A stretch of 64,000 nucleotides of DNA from Candidatus Woesearchaeota archaeon (GTDB lineage Archaea; Nanobdellota; Nanobdellia; Woesearchaeales; UBA10216). Positions 33,405 to 41,056 of this stretch are shown here, one piece after another. The stretch covers positions 1 to 64,000 of the forward strand of contig JACPBS010000005.1 in assembly GCA_016180195.1 (NCBI GenBank). The letters are read 5' to 3'. Every line of letters starts with the position of its first letter. Within the stretch, counting starts at the first letter, position 1. Both the position numbers and the translations under genes were made by a program. The notes under the pieces were generated by a model. That model was not told the origin of the DNA, did no database searches, and saw only the letters and a program-made list of their open reading frames with translations.

Positions 33405-34079
33405 TTATTGTTTTAAATTTTTACATGTGTGAGTAAAATTCAATAACCGCAGCACCGCTTCAATCAATAAGTCTGTTGTATTTATGATGTTTTTGTCTTC
33501 TGGAATGACGAGTGAAATTTCAGTGCATCCTGAAATTATTATTGAACCCTTTTCTATGTATTTTTTCCCTATTTCTGCTGCAATAAAGTTCTTTTTTCCC
33601 ATGTTGATGTCAAGTATTGATTTTTGCACTGCGGCCATTTCATTTTTTGTTATTTGTAGATCTTTTATGCCTTCAAACTTGAAAAGCCCTTCCTTTATTG
33701 TTGATTCCGTGGAAATCACTGTGACCTGTTTTCGTTTCCTTTTTCTTACATTAGCTTCGACTTCTTTTCTTAGGTCTATAATGGGGGCTTTGACTTCTCT
33801 TGACAATTGTTCATGGAATAACTGAATTGTATTGCAGACTATCACTATGAAATCAATTCCGAAAGAATCCAGTTCCTTTAAGCCTTTTTTATATGCTTTC
33901 AGGTCATCTTTTTTATCACCTACAAGATCTGGTGCAGGGATGCTATTAATTATTATCTGAGGATAGTCTGTATTTTTCTTTACTTTTCCAGTTTCTTGCA
34001 GCCTTTTAATCAGCTTAAGGTAGAAGCATCCAGTTGCCTCAGGCCCTATTCCTCCAAGTATTCCTATTTTTTTATTCAT
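33405..34079 (-). CDS. Aspartate/glutamate racemase family protein
   Basis: 224 residues. Two catalytic cysteines in VCNT (C82) and SGCTE (C185), with IGILGGIGPEAT at the N-terminus. The family interconverts L- and D-Asp or Glu without a cofactor; YgeA-like members have broader specificity. The start overlaps the preceding unknown gene by 8 nt, so it belongs to the operon starting at 35704. The link between a racemase and those genes is not understood. Confidence 0.88.
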   Translation of the reverse strand: MNKKIGILGGIGPEATGCFYLKLIKRLQETGKVKKNTDYPQIIINSIPAPDLVGDKKDDLKAYKKGLKELDSFGIDFIVIVCNTIQLFHEQLSREVKAPIIDLRKEVEANVRKRKRKQVTVISTESTIKEGLFKFEGIKDLQITKNEMAAVQKSILDINMGKKNFIAAEIGKKYIEKGSIIISGCTEISLVIPEDKNIINTTDLLIEAVLRLLNFTHTCKNLKQ

Positions 34080-34374
34080 GTGTTATCACATACCTCGTGT
34101 TTTTTATCCCAAAAAAACTTTCTTCAATTTCCCGTATCGTATCGCCAACCCTCACTTCCAGTCCGTACCTCTGTTTTATCTCAAAATCCTTTCCAATATC
34201 CCCTTCCCTTTCAGCAAGTGTCACCTTGTAGTATAGGCTGCTGCCTTCACTCGCTAGAGGAGCCCCTCCCCATCCGGGCGTACAAGTTATCTCGTGTCTG
34301 ATGACAGTCTCGATCGACTCAATCCTTCCTCTTCCGGTTTCCCTGTAGCTGAAAAGCTTGTCTATTAGCTTCAT
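34072..34374 (-). CDS. Unknown protein, operon 34072-35704
   Basis: 100 residues from the ATG at 34374, 1 nt after the preceding stop. The sequence alternates in a way that suggests a beta-rich fold (SSLYYKVTLAEREGDIG; YGLEVRVGDTIREIEESFF). Cys and a Gly/Pro turn at TCTPGWGGAP (about 31-40). No family recognised. Confidence 0.75.
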   Translation of the reverse strand: MKLIDKLFSYRETGRGRIESIETVIRHEITCTPGWGGAPLASEGSSLYYKVTLAEREGDIGKDFEIKQRYGLEVRVGDTIREIEESFFGIKNTRYVITHE

Positions 34375-34375
34375 T

Positions 34376-35026
34376 TTAACACCGAAAACCGCCCAAATTA
34401 GGTCTGTAATTTGTGTGATCAAACACTAATCGGTGAATTTTAGGGGTTTTGACAAACGATGTTGGTTTCGTAATTTCTGCGTGTTCAGCGCAGTAAAAAC
34501 TTTCATCCCGAATGGAGTCCCCCAAGTCTCTCACGTTTTGGAAAGCCACATATATTTCCTGTGGCTTTCCAAATTCAAGTGCTGCTTCTGTTACAACCCC
34601 GCATATTTGCCTTGGGATTCCAATCATTTGGAATATTACTGAATAAAAGACCTCCTCTTTTTTGACCATGTCAGAGTCAACATGAATTCTCCCAATACCT
34701 TTTTCCAAATTGTCGGGCTGTTTTGGAATAAAGTTAACTCCAATAATCCTGAAATACTCAGATGGGGTAAAGTCTTTTTTAAGATTGAAAGTTCCAGCTT
34801 TTTTCATTTTTCTTGAGAGTTCATATGCAAATCTTATTCCGGGACTTCTCTCTTCATCATCAGGGTGCACTCTTCCAGGGATGCATTTTTCTATCACATA
34901 TAAGCTCTTGTAATCTTTCGGATGTGTATACTCACAAGTACATCCTACTATTCTGGTTTCAACATGTTTTAGTTTACCTAAAACATAATTTATTCTTATC
35001 TCCGCAATTCTATCGTGAAGATCCAT
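34376..35026 (-). CDS. Unknown protein, operon 34072-35704
   Basis: 216 residues, no signal peptide or TM segment. It has a CTC pair (about 29-31), further Cys at CAEH and at the C-terminus, and several His; a metal site is possible but unproven. The middle (about 85-170) looks alpha/beta. Its start overlaps the preceding gene by 17 nt. No family recognised. Confidence 0.75.
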   Translation of the reverse strand: MDLHDRIAEIRINYVLGKLKHVETRIVGCTCEYTHPKDYKSLYVIEKCIPGRVHPDDEERSPGIRFAYELSRKMKKAGTFNLKKDFTPSEYFRIIGVNFIPKQPDNLEKGIGRIHVDSDMVKKEEVFYSVIFQMIGIPRQICGVVTEAALEFGKPQEIYVAFQNVRDLGDSIRDESFYCAEHAEITKPTSFVKTPKIHRLVFDHTNYRPNLGGFRC

Positions 35027-35498
35027 TTTTCCCTCCCGCTTTGACGTAATTTACCTGATACCCTATCCGGTAAAATCCTTTTACTTGTTGTGTCTGCCCT
35101 TCCCCTCTCAGCCTTCCTTCCAGCTCGTATATCGGTGTCAGCACGTTTCCTTCAATCAGTTTGGTTTCCTGGTAATGTATTGTTACTGTTTTTACTTCAA
35201 AATTGCCGTCAATCTTCCTGATTAGGGTGTCAAGGCTTTGGTTCTGCCTTGCGGCTTTCCTTGCCATGGGAATTGCATATTTCGCTTTCTGTTCCGGTTT
35301 CCCTGCCCTGACAAGGACTGGCTCCTCTTTCCTTGAGTATATTACACACCTCTCCCCCCTTTTTACCTCTACGTAAGTCGCTCCACCAAGATCGTATGCG
35401 GCAACAACGCAATCCATAGTTTCCCGGCTTCTGTCAATTAGGCATTTTTCTACCTCTTGTTCCAGTTCTCTTGTTGGTGTTAGTTGTATCCTGTTCAT
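35010..35498 (-). CDS. Unknown protein, operon 34072-35704
   Basis: 162 residues. N-terminal helix followed by a strand-rich part (DCVVAAYDLGGATYVEVKRG), a basic helix (AIPMARKAARQNQS) and a C-terminal region of alternating hydrophobics (FEVKTVTIHYQETKLIEG). Overlaps the upstream winged-helix gene by 4 nt (ATGA). No family recognised. Confidence 0.75.
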   Translation of the reverse strand: MNRIQLTPTRELEQEVEKCLIDRSRETMDCVVAAYDLGGATYVEVKRGERCVIYSRKEEPVLVRAGKPEQKAKYAIPMARKAARQNQSLDTLIRKIDGNFEVKTVTIHYQETKLIEGNVLTPIYELEGRLRGEGQTQQVKGFYRIGYQVNYVKAGGKNGSSR

Positions 35499-35704
35499 TT
35501 TTTCCCTCCGTAGAAATACGTTTTTTTCCTTAAGTCATTGAACGAGGATGATTCATGAACCAGTTTCAGGTGTGTTAGCTTCTTCAGGACGTTCTTTACG
35601 GTCCTGTCAGGATGCCCTGCTTCAATCAGTTGCTGCTGGGTTGCTATTTTGTTGTTTTTAAGGAATTCAAGTATTGCCCTGCATCTTCTGCCACCGGCAA
35701 CCAC
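35495..35704 (-). CDS. Small winged-helix DNA-binding protein
   Basis: 69 residues from a GTG at 35704. A compact winged helix: helix 1 (CRAILEFLKNN), recognition segment (ATQQQLIEAGHPDRTVKNVLKKL) and a wing with a Tyr-Phe-Tyr end. First gene of the five-gene unit and a likely regulator of it. A TATA-like TATATAAG on the minus strand lies near 35792-35799, leaving a leader of about 90 nt. Confidence 0.75.
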   Translation of the reverse strand: MVAGGRRCRAILEFLKNNKIATQQQLIEAGHPDRTVKNVLKKLTHLKLVHESSSFNDLRKKTYFYGGKK

Positions 35705-35838
35705 CTTTTATTCTTTGATCTGTAGAATTCAGTTCAATTTCGCCAAAGGCAATCGCCTGTTTTCATGGTGATTGTTTGGTAATTGCTCTTCCTTATATAG
35801 TTTTGTATAGGTGCAATTTTTCTAAAATGCATTTTTGT

Positions 35839-36804
35839 TTAACCCCTGTTGTTTTGTGCTTTTCTGTAAATAACCCTTTTCACGGCAGTTGCAATATGAT
35901 CATGGCTAAGCCCATATTTCTTGTACAATTCCTCTGGCTTGCCTGATTCTGCGAACATGTCCTTCACGCCTATCTTTTCAATGGGAACATATGCCCTGTT
36001 TTCGAAGAGTACTTCTTCAACTGCTGTGCCTAGCCCGCCAATTATGGTGTGGTCTTCTGCAGTAACAACTGCCTTTGTTTTGTTTGCTGTTTCTATTACA
36101 AGTTCCCGGTCTATTGGCTTTATGCTTGACATGTTGATTACAGTTGCTTTTATCCCTTCTTTCTCCAGTTCTTCTGCGGCTTTTAGGGATTCGCTTACCA
36201 TTGTCCCGCAGGCTATAATTGCGGCGTTTTCCCCTTCCCTGAGGATGTAGCCTTTCCCGATCTCAAATACGTGGCTGTCATCATATATTATTGGTGTTGG
36301 CATTCTTGACATCCTCATGTACATGGGCCCTTCTTGTTTATGCATGGCTTCAACTGCCTTTTCTGTCTGCATGGAGTCTGCAGGGACTATTACTTTCATG
36401 TTTGGAAGGGAACGCATCACTGAGATATCGGTTATTTCCTGTGCGGTTGGCCCGTCCTCGCCTGTTGCAAGCCCTGCGTGGCTTCCGACAAGCTTCACGT
36501 TTGTTTTGGAGTAGCATACTGATACGAATATCTGGTCAAGGGCATTTCTCACAAGAAAGCATGCAAAGCTTGAGGCATAAGGCTTTTTCCCGCAGGTTGC
36601 AAGCCCGGCTGCCGTGCTTACCATGTCTGCCTCGCTTATCCCCATTGTGAAGAACCTTTCCGGATGATTTTCTCCGAACTGCAGGCTTCTTGTTGAGTCC
36701 TGAAGGTCTGCATCAAGAACAACAACATCATTGTCTTCAGCTATTCTCAATAGGCCTTTCCCGTATCCGTCCCTTATAGCTGCTGTTTTTTGTCCGGGCT
36801 GCAT
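35839..36804 (-). CDS. tktB: Transketolase C-terminal subunit
   Basis: 321 residues from the ATG at 36804, 1 nt after the N-terminal subunit gene. Contains the pyrimidine-binding and C-terminal domains of transketolase (GISEADMVSTAAGLA; SHAGLATGEDGPTAQEITDI; AVVTAEDHTIIGGLG). Archaea and some bacteria split transketolase into two chains. With the partner it moves two-carbon units between sugar phosphates. Close to DAHP synthase, whose substrate erythrose-4-phosphate it can provide. Confidence 0.94.
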   Translation of the reverse strand: MQPGQKTAAIRDGYGKGLLRIAEDNDVVVLDADLQDSTRSLQFGENHPERFFTMGISEADMVSTAAGLATCGKKPYASSFACFLVRNALDQIFVSVCYSKTNVKLVGSHAGLATGEDGPTAQEITDISVMRSLPNMKVIVPADSMQTEKAVEAMHKQEGPMYMRMSRMPTPIIYDDSHVFEIGKGYILREGENAAIIACGTMVSESLKAAEELEKEGIKATVINMSSIKPIDRELVIETANKTKAVVTAEDHTIIGGLGTAVEEVLFENRAYVPIEKIGVKDMFAESGKPEELYKKYGLSHDHIATAVKRVIYRKAQNNRG

Positions 36805-36805
36805 T

Positions 36806-37624
36806 TTAGTTTGCCTCAACTTCGGATAATGCCTGTTTCAGCTGATCATCGTTTGGCGCCTTGCCATGCCACGATGACACGTTTTCCATGAACGATACGC
36901 CTTTTCCCTTGATTGTCTTTGCAATCACGACTTTGGGTTTTCCCTTTATGCTGGTAGCGAGGTCAAGTCCGTTTACCAATTCACTGATGTTATGCCCGTC
37001 TACCTCTATTGTGTGCCAGCCGAATGCGTGGAATTTCTCTGCCAAGGGTTCTATTCGCATTAGCTTTTCTGTGGGCCCGTTTTGCTGCAGCCCGTTCCTA
37101 TCGACAATTGCTATGATATTGTCGAGCTTGTAGTGTGCTGCTGATTTCGCTGCTTCCCATACCTGTCCTTCCTGCAGCTCCCCATCCCCCATTATTACGT
37201 AAACATTGTAACTTTTTGAGTCAAGTTTTCCTGCCATTGCAATTCCGTTCCCAACAGACAGGCCCTGGCCAAGGCTTCCTGTGCATATGTCTATGCTCGG
37301 AGTGTATATGCTTGCGTGGCCTTGCAGTCTTGAGTTGAGCTGCCTGTATGTCTTTAGTTCCTCTTTTGGGAAAAATCCTGCTTCTGACAAGGCAGCGTAT
37401 AGTGCAGGTGATGCGTGCCCTTTGCTCATTACTATTCGATCCCTGTCAGGCCATTTGGGGTCCTTGGGATTGTATTTCATCTTGTAGAAAAAAAGGGCGG
37501 AAAGTATTTCTGCACACGACAGGCTTCCGCCAGGGTGCCCAGAGCCTGCATCATGCGTCATTATAAGGCTCTGCTTCCTTATTTCCTTTGCTGCCTTTTT
37601 CAGCCTGTCCGCATCAGCCAGCAT
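36806..37624 (-). CDS. tktA: Transketolase N-terminal subunit
   Basis: 272 residues, the thiamine-diphosphate domain: AGSGHPGGSLSCAEIL, GSLGQGLSVGNGIAMAGKL and GDGELQEGQVWEA (the GDG motif that holds the metal) are all present. A TATA element TTTATAAA at 37645-37652 is 21 nt upstream of the ATG, so it can be transcribed on its own although DAHP synthase is only 41 nt upstream. Confidence 0.95.
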   Translation of the reverse strand: MLADADRLKKAAKEIRKQSLIMTHDAGSGHPGGSLSCAEILSALFFYKMKYNPKDPKWPDRDRIVMSKGHASPALYAALSEAGFFPKEELKTYRQLNSRLQGHASIYTPSIDICTGSLGQGLSVGNGIAMAGKLDSKSYNVYVIMGDGELQEGQVWEAAKSAAHYKLDNIIAIVDRNGLQQNGPTEKLMRIEPLAEKFHAFGWHTIEVDGHNISELVNGLDLATSIKGKPKVVIAKTIKGKGVSFMENVSSWHGKAPNDDQLKQALSEVEAN

Positions 37625-37665
37625 GCTCTGGGCTTCAGTCCTTTTTTATAAAAAGTTTGTGAAAG

Positions 37666-38763
37666 CTAATGTTTTCCATTCACTATCGCATACATCTCTC
37701 TGCAATTAGCTATCAGTTCCTTTAGCGCCTTCGGGGACTTAAGGCTTTGCGCATAGTCGCAGTGGTCAACCATTCCAGGCAATGCAATTTCCACCATGGT
37801 TCCTTGTGCACCATAAATTATTGATGACAAAGTCCCTTTTTCCACAAGATCTTCCCTTCCTGTTCCATGGCTTGCATCTCCTATAACAGGCAATACTGTC
37901 TGTTGGCGCAATGCGTGTATTGCAGCAAAGTCCATCATGTTTCTTTGATAGCTGGTATCCGGCGCTGTCACCCCTCTTTCGCATGCAACAACATTTGTGT
38001 TTCCTGCAAGCCATGCAGTTTGAAGGGATAAAGTATACTGTTTTATTGATGCCGACGGGTTTCTTTTGTGCAGTATTGGAAGTCCTGTCTGTGCAAGATC
38101 AGTTATCAAGCCATGTGAATTGCTGTTTGTTGCCCCTATTTGTCCCATAGCAACCCCGTATTCGATAAAAGCAGCTAGGCAGTCTATCGTTTCCCCGTTT
38201 TTTCTCTTTGTCGAGTATACAAGCTCTGTTACAACAGGAAGTCCGGTTATTTGAGAGACTCTATGGAGAATTTCTAAACCTTCTATTCCCAATCCCTGAA
38301 ATGTCCTCGGATCGCTTCTTGGCTTGAATGCTCCTCCTCTAAGAAGGTTTGCACCCGCCTCTTTTGCCCAGTGCGCAAGCTCCAGTGTCTGGTCAAATGA
38401 ATGAACAGTGCAGGGGCCAGCTATTACTGTAAAGTCATCTCCGCCTATTTCAATTCCATTTACATTGACCCTTAAGGTTTTGCCATTCATGTCAGGGTAT
38501 AAATTTCGGCTTACTAAAGGGGGAGAGTCTGTAACCCTGACCACATCATCAACAGATGGATCGATTGATTTGAAGTAAGATGCAATGGAGTCAACATCAG
38601 CCTGGCTTGTATCTCCGGCTATTCCAATAATGTGGGGCTCTGCCTGAGAAGGAAGAAGCTGGGCTGTCCATCCTCCGTAGCTTTCTCCAATTCCTGTTAC
38701 GGCATTGGAAATCTTCTCTATTCCTTCTGGTGTTTTTTTGTTTCCATTAAGTTTGATTATCAT
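37666..38763 (-). CDS. aroF: DAHP synthase (type I-beta-like), divergent
   Basis: 365 residues. N-terminal ferredoxin-like domain (about 1-75), then the TIM barrel. It joins phosphoenolpyruvate and erythrose-4-phosphate, the first step of the shikimate route. Metal ligands appear kept: Cys in AGPCTVHS, His in DASHGTG, Glu in TMVEIALPG and Asp in VDHCDY. LRGGAFKPR and CERGV are present. QIGAR, whose Arg binds PEP phosphate in other DAHP synthases, reads QIGATN here, and CERGIRT is changed after CERG. A related but altered activity is possible. GGAGGG (38770-38775) gives a Shine-Dalgarno; the 200-nt leader holds an aromatic-rich reading frame. Confidence 0.87.
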   Translation of the reverse strand: MIIKLNGNKKTPEGIEKISNAVTGIGESYGGWTAQLLPSQAEPHIIGIAGDTSQADVDSIASYFKSIDPSVDDVVRVTDSPPLVSRNLYPDMNGKTLRVNVNGIEIGGDDFTVIAGPCTVHSFDQTLELAHWAKEAGANLLRGGAFKPRSDPRTFQGLGIEGLEILHRVSQITGLPVVTELVYSTKRKNGETIDCLAAFIEYGVAMGQIGATNSNSHGLITDLAQTGLPILHKRNPSASIKQYTLSLQTAWLAGNTNVVACERGVTAPDTSYQRNMMDFAAIHALRQQTVLPVIGDASHGTGREDLVEKGTLSSIIYGAQGTMVEIALPGMVDHCDYAQSLKSPKALKELIANCREMYAIVNGKH

Positions 38764-38898
38764 CAGTTTCCCTCCATATATCTATTCTTGTGAGTATTCC
38801 CTTTTCTTCAATTCTAAAAAATGCAAAGTTCAGAGAACACGCTGTTTTTGGTCAATTGCTGCCCGCCTTAGTATGCCAAGCTTCAGCGGACTGAAGGA
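38764..38898 (-). promoter_or_regulatory. Candidate attenuator hairpins upstream of DAHP synthase
   Basis: On the minus strand, after the leader reading frame, come CTTCAG-TCCG-CTGAAG (38881-38896), GGGCAGC (about 38857-38863), which can compete for GCTGCC in the leader frame, GTTC-TCT-GAAC near 38831-38841 followed by a run of six T, and finally the Shine-Dalgarno. AAAAACAGC followed by GTTCT occurs both inside the leader frame and before the T run. Confidence 0.5.
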
Positions 38899-38967
38899 TT
38901 AGTTCAAATAATAATAGCTAAAGCTGCCAAAGAACTTGCTGTTTTTTATTGTGGCAGCTTCTTTCAT
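38899..38967 (-). CDS. Putative aromatic-rich leader peptide of DAHP synthase
   Basis: 22 codons from the ATG at 38967 to the TAA at 38899-38901; the second half reads KFFGSFSYYYLN, giving three Phe and three Tyr in nine residues. The TATA-like CTTAAATA (38989-38996) ends 22 nt upstream of the ATG, the same spacing as the leaderless genes of this window. A perfect 9-bp hairpin (38952-38960 with 38921-38929) pairs the Ala-Ala codons with the Phe-Gly-Ser-Phe codons, so a ribosome waiting at Phe or Tyr codons would change folding. Too short for homology evidence, and chance occurrence in AT-rich DNA is possible. Confidence 0.5.
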   Translation of the reverse strand: MKEAATIKNSKFFGSFSYYYLN

Positions 38968-38988
38968 GGGGCAAGTAAACATTGCTTG

Positions 38989-38996
38989 TATTTAAG
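38989..38996 (-). promoter_or_regulatory. TATA-like element of the DAHP synthase leader
   Basis: CTTAAATA on the minus strand, with an A-rich BRE-like stretch (CAAAAAAG) just upstream. Initiation would fall near 38967-38970. Confidence 0.45.
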
Positions 38997-39019
38997 CTTT
39001 TTTGTTCATGTTCAGTTTG

Positions 39020-41056
39020 TTATTTGCGGGGTAAAATGGTTTCAAGATAGGAAATCAGGTTTTTTACAACGTCTTCCATGGTTACTATTCCAACTACGCT
39101 GTCTTGGTTTTTTACCGGAAGCCTTCTGAATCCTTCCTTTAGCATGGCTTTGTTTGCCTCAAGAAGGTCTGAGTACCAGGATATTGTTTTGATTGGGGAT
39201 TTGGCTATTATGGCTGCTTTCGTTGTTGATGCTTTTTTGGGGTTTATCATTATCTCCTTTATGATATCCCTTTCTGTCAGTATTGATTCCTCATCCCCTG
39301 GCGATTCGCGATCGACAATTGCGCAGTCTGATTTGTTTGTGCTCATGGCCTGCCTGATTTCCTTTAGGGTTGAGTTTTTTTTGACCCTTACAATGTTTTT
39401 CCTTATTGCAAGTGTAACATCAGGCAGCCCTTGTAAATCCTTGAAATGGGTGTCATAGAATTGCCTCAGTTGTTCTGCCAGGTCTGTGATTGTTATTATC
39501 CCGGTCATTTTTTTCTCTGAAATTATTATGGCCTTTTTTTGGCCTGAATACTCCATATGCTTGTAGGCTTCATACAGGGTCGTGTTTGGTTTTAAAACAA
39601 CTGGCTTAAGCAGGGATGATGTTCTTATCTCGTCAGACAGCTGCATTCCGTTTAGCAGGGCATCTTCTGTGATTATTCTCTCGTTAACCCAGCCAATTGG
39701 TGTTATTCCTTCAGCAACAATAATCCCGCCTTTTTGCTTATCTGACATTAGGCGCGCTGCTTCGCCTATTGTGCTGGTGGCTTGTATTGTTATGGCTTCT
39801 TTTGCCATGAAATCCTTGACTTTTTTTTCAAGAAGCTTTCTTAAGTCCTTGCTGAATTTGCTTTCTTCAGGGCTCTTGTTGGTGGTATTGTAATAATGTC
39901 TTGCTGATACTGTGAGCAGTCCGATTAAAACGAGAATTATTGCAGCTGCCAGGTATATTTCGATTTCTGGTCCTGTGAATATTTGCTTTTTGGCATTGGC
40001 CTGGCTGCTTCCTCCAGGATTGGCTTGTGCTGTTGCTGAATACCCTTTTATTTCGGGGGATGTTATGTTTACTTCTGTTCCCAGGGGCAAGCTTATGTTC
40101 TCTCGGAAGAAGTAATAGCCTTCCAGGTCGGGGTTTCCTAGTTTGGTTGCCTCTTCTGAATCGAGTGTTTCTGTTTTCTGGGTGTGCGTGTTGCCCTGTT
40201 CATCAGTCCATGTTGCCTGCACTTCTATGTTTGCAACAGGTTTGCCTTTCTCATCCTCAAGCTGGCCATAGATACTGGTTGGCAATGGGGGTCCGTTGCC
40301 ATGTTCGTCTTTCTTTGTTTGGATGATGTTCTGTTCTGTTTTTTTTGGGGTTTCCGGGGTTTGGACTGGGCTTGATGTGAATCTGTAATAGCTTCCGTTG
40401 TTGCTGTCAGTTGCAATATTGCCTGAGGAGTCTGTCGCAATTACCTCAAATGAGTATGTTGCAGGCAGTAGTCCTGTGATCGCTATTTTGTGGTTTGTTG
40501 CGAATGTTTTATTTTCAACTGATGTTTCAGGTGCTGTTGGACCATATCTTACTATGGAAATTGCAGGTTCATTTGTGCTTAATGAGATGACTGTTTCCTT
40601 TCCTAGTTGCATTGATTGTACGCTGGTTATTTCTGGGGGGTTTTTGTCATTGGCACCGCGCAATACAAGCATGGGCACCGATACAGCATCTTTTCCTGGA
40701 GTGGCCGTTATTTTTTCGGTGTTGACGCTTCCTTCCGCGTTAATCAGGATATCGCTTCCTTCCTGGGCCATTATGGAGCCCTGTGTAAAGAAGTAGTATC
40801 CTTTATATGAAGGGTTGCCTGATGCAGTTGCTTCTTCAAGGTTGAAGGTTTTTGTCCTGCTGGTGCGTGTTGTGCCTGAGGAATCTTTCCATGTTGCTTC
40901 AACATTTATGCCTTCTGCAGCGTTGTTGTTTGAATAGGATACCTTTCCGTAAAGTGCTGTTGGAAGGGATGGCTGGGTTGCATTGGCTAGTTTTGTGATT
41001 AGAAGGATTGCGATTATAATCATGAATGAGTTGGTTATGGCCTTTGCGGATCCCAT
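39020..41056 (-). CDS. Membrane receptor-like protein: outer Ig/CarboxypepD-like domains, one TM, four CBS motifs
   Basis: 678 residues from the ATG at 41056, which lies inside the 3' end of the giant gene (22-nt overlap). Signal peptide (1-27, ending ANA). Outer domain 1 starts LPTALYGKVSYSNN, an Fn3-like part holds NEPAISIVRYGPTA, and outer domain 2 starts LPTSIYGQLEDEKGK. One TM helix (about 375-397; IEIYLAAAIILVLIGLL) is followed by about 275 cytosolic residues with four CBS motifs (two Bateman pairs), which bind adenosine ligands in other proteins. The outer domains resemble one in the giant protein (LPTTFYGTVTEKSG). This looks like a receptor joining an outer binding event to an internal nucleotide-sensing module, but no effector domain is attached. 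Confidence 0.85.
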   Translation of the reverse strand: MGSAKAITNSFMIIIAILLITKLANATQPSLPTALYGKVSYSNNNAAEGINVEATWKDSSGTTRTSRTKTFNLEEATASGNPSYKGYYFFTQGSIMAQEGSDILINAEGSVNTEKITATPGKDAVSVPMLVLRGANDKNPPEITSVQSMQLGKETVISLSTNEPAISIVRYGPTAPETSVENKTFATNHKIAITGLLPATYSFEVIATDSSGNIATDSNNGSYYRFTSSPVQTPETPKKTEQNIIQTKKDEHGNGPPLPTSIYGQLEDEKGKPVANIEVQATWTDEQGNTHTQKTETLDSEEATKLGNPDLEGYYFFRENISLPLGTEVNITSPEIKGYSATAQANPGGSSQANAKKQIFTGPEIEIYLAAAIILVLIGLLTVSARHYYNTTNKSPEESKFSKDLRKLLEKKVKDFMAKEAITIQATSTIGEAARLMSDKQKGGIIVAEGITPIGWVNERIITEDALLNGMQLSDEIRTSSLLKPVVLKPNTTLYEAYKHMEYSGQKKAIIISEKKMTGIITITDLAEQLRQFYDTHFKDLQGLPDVTLAIRKNIVRVKKNSTLKEIRQAMSTNKSDCAIVDRESPGDEESILTERDIIKEIMINPKKASTTKAAIIAKSPIKTISWYSDLLEANKAMLKEGFRRLPVKNQDSVVGIVTMEDVVKNLISYLETILPRK

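Noticed and set aside
38921..38960. The 9-bp hairpin as a plain terminator of the CBS gene
   Set aside because: No T run follows it on the minus strand, and it lies within the aromatic-rich frame. The leader interpretation explains more, though termination is not excluded.
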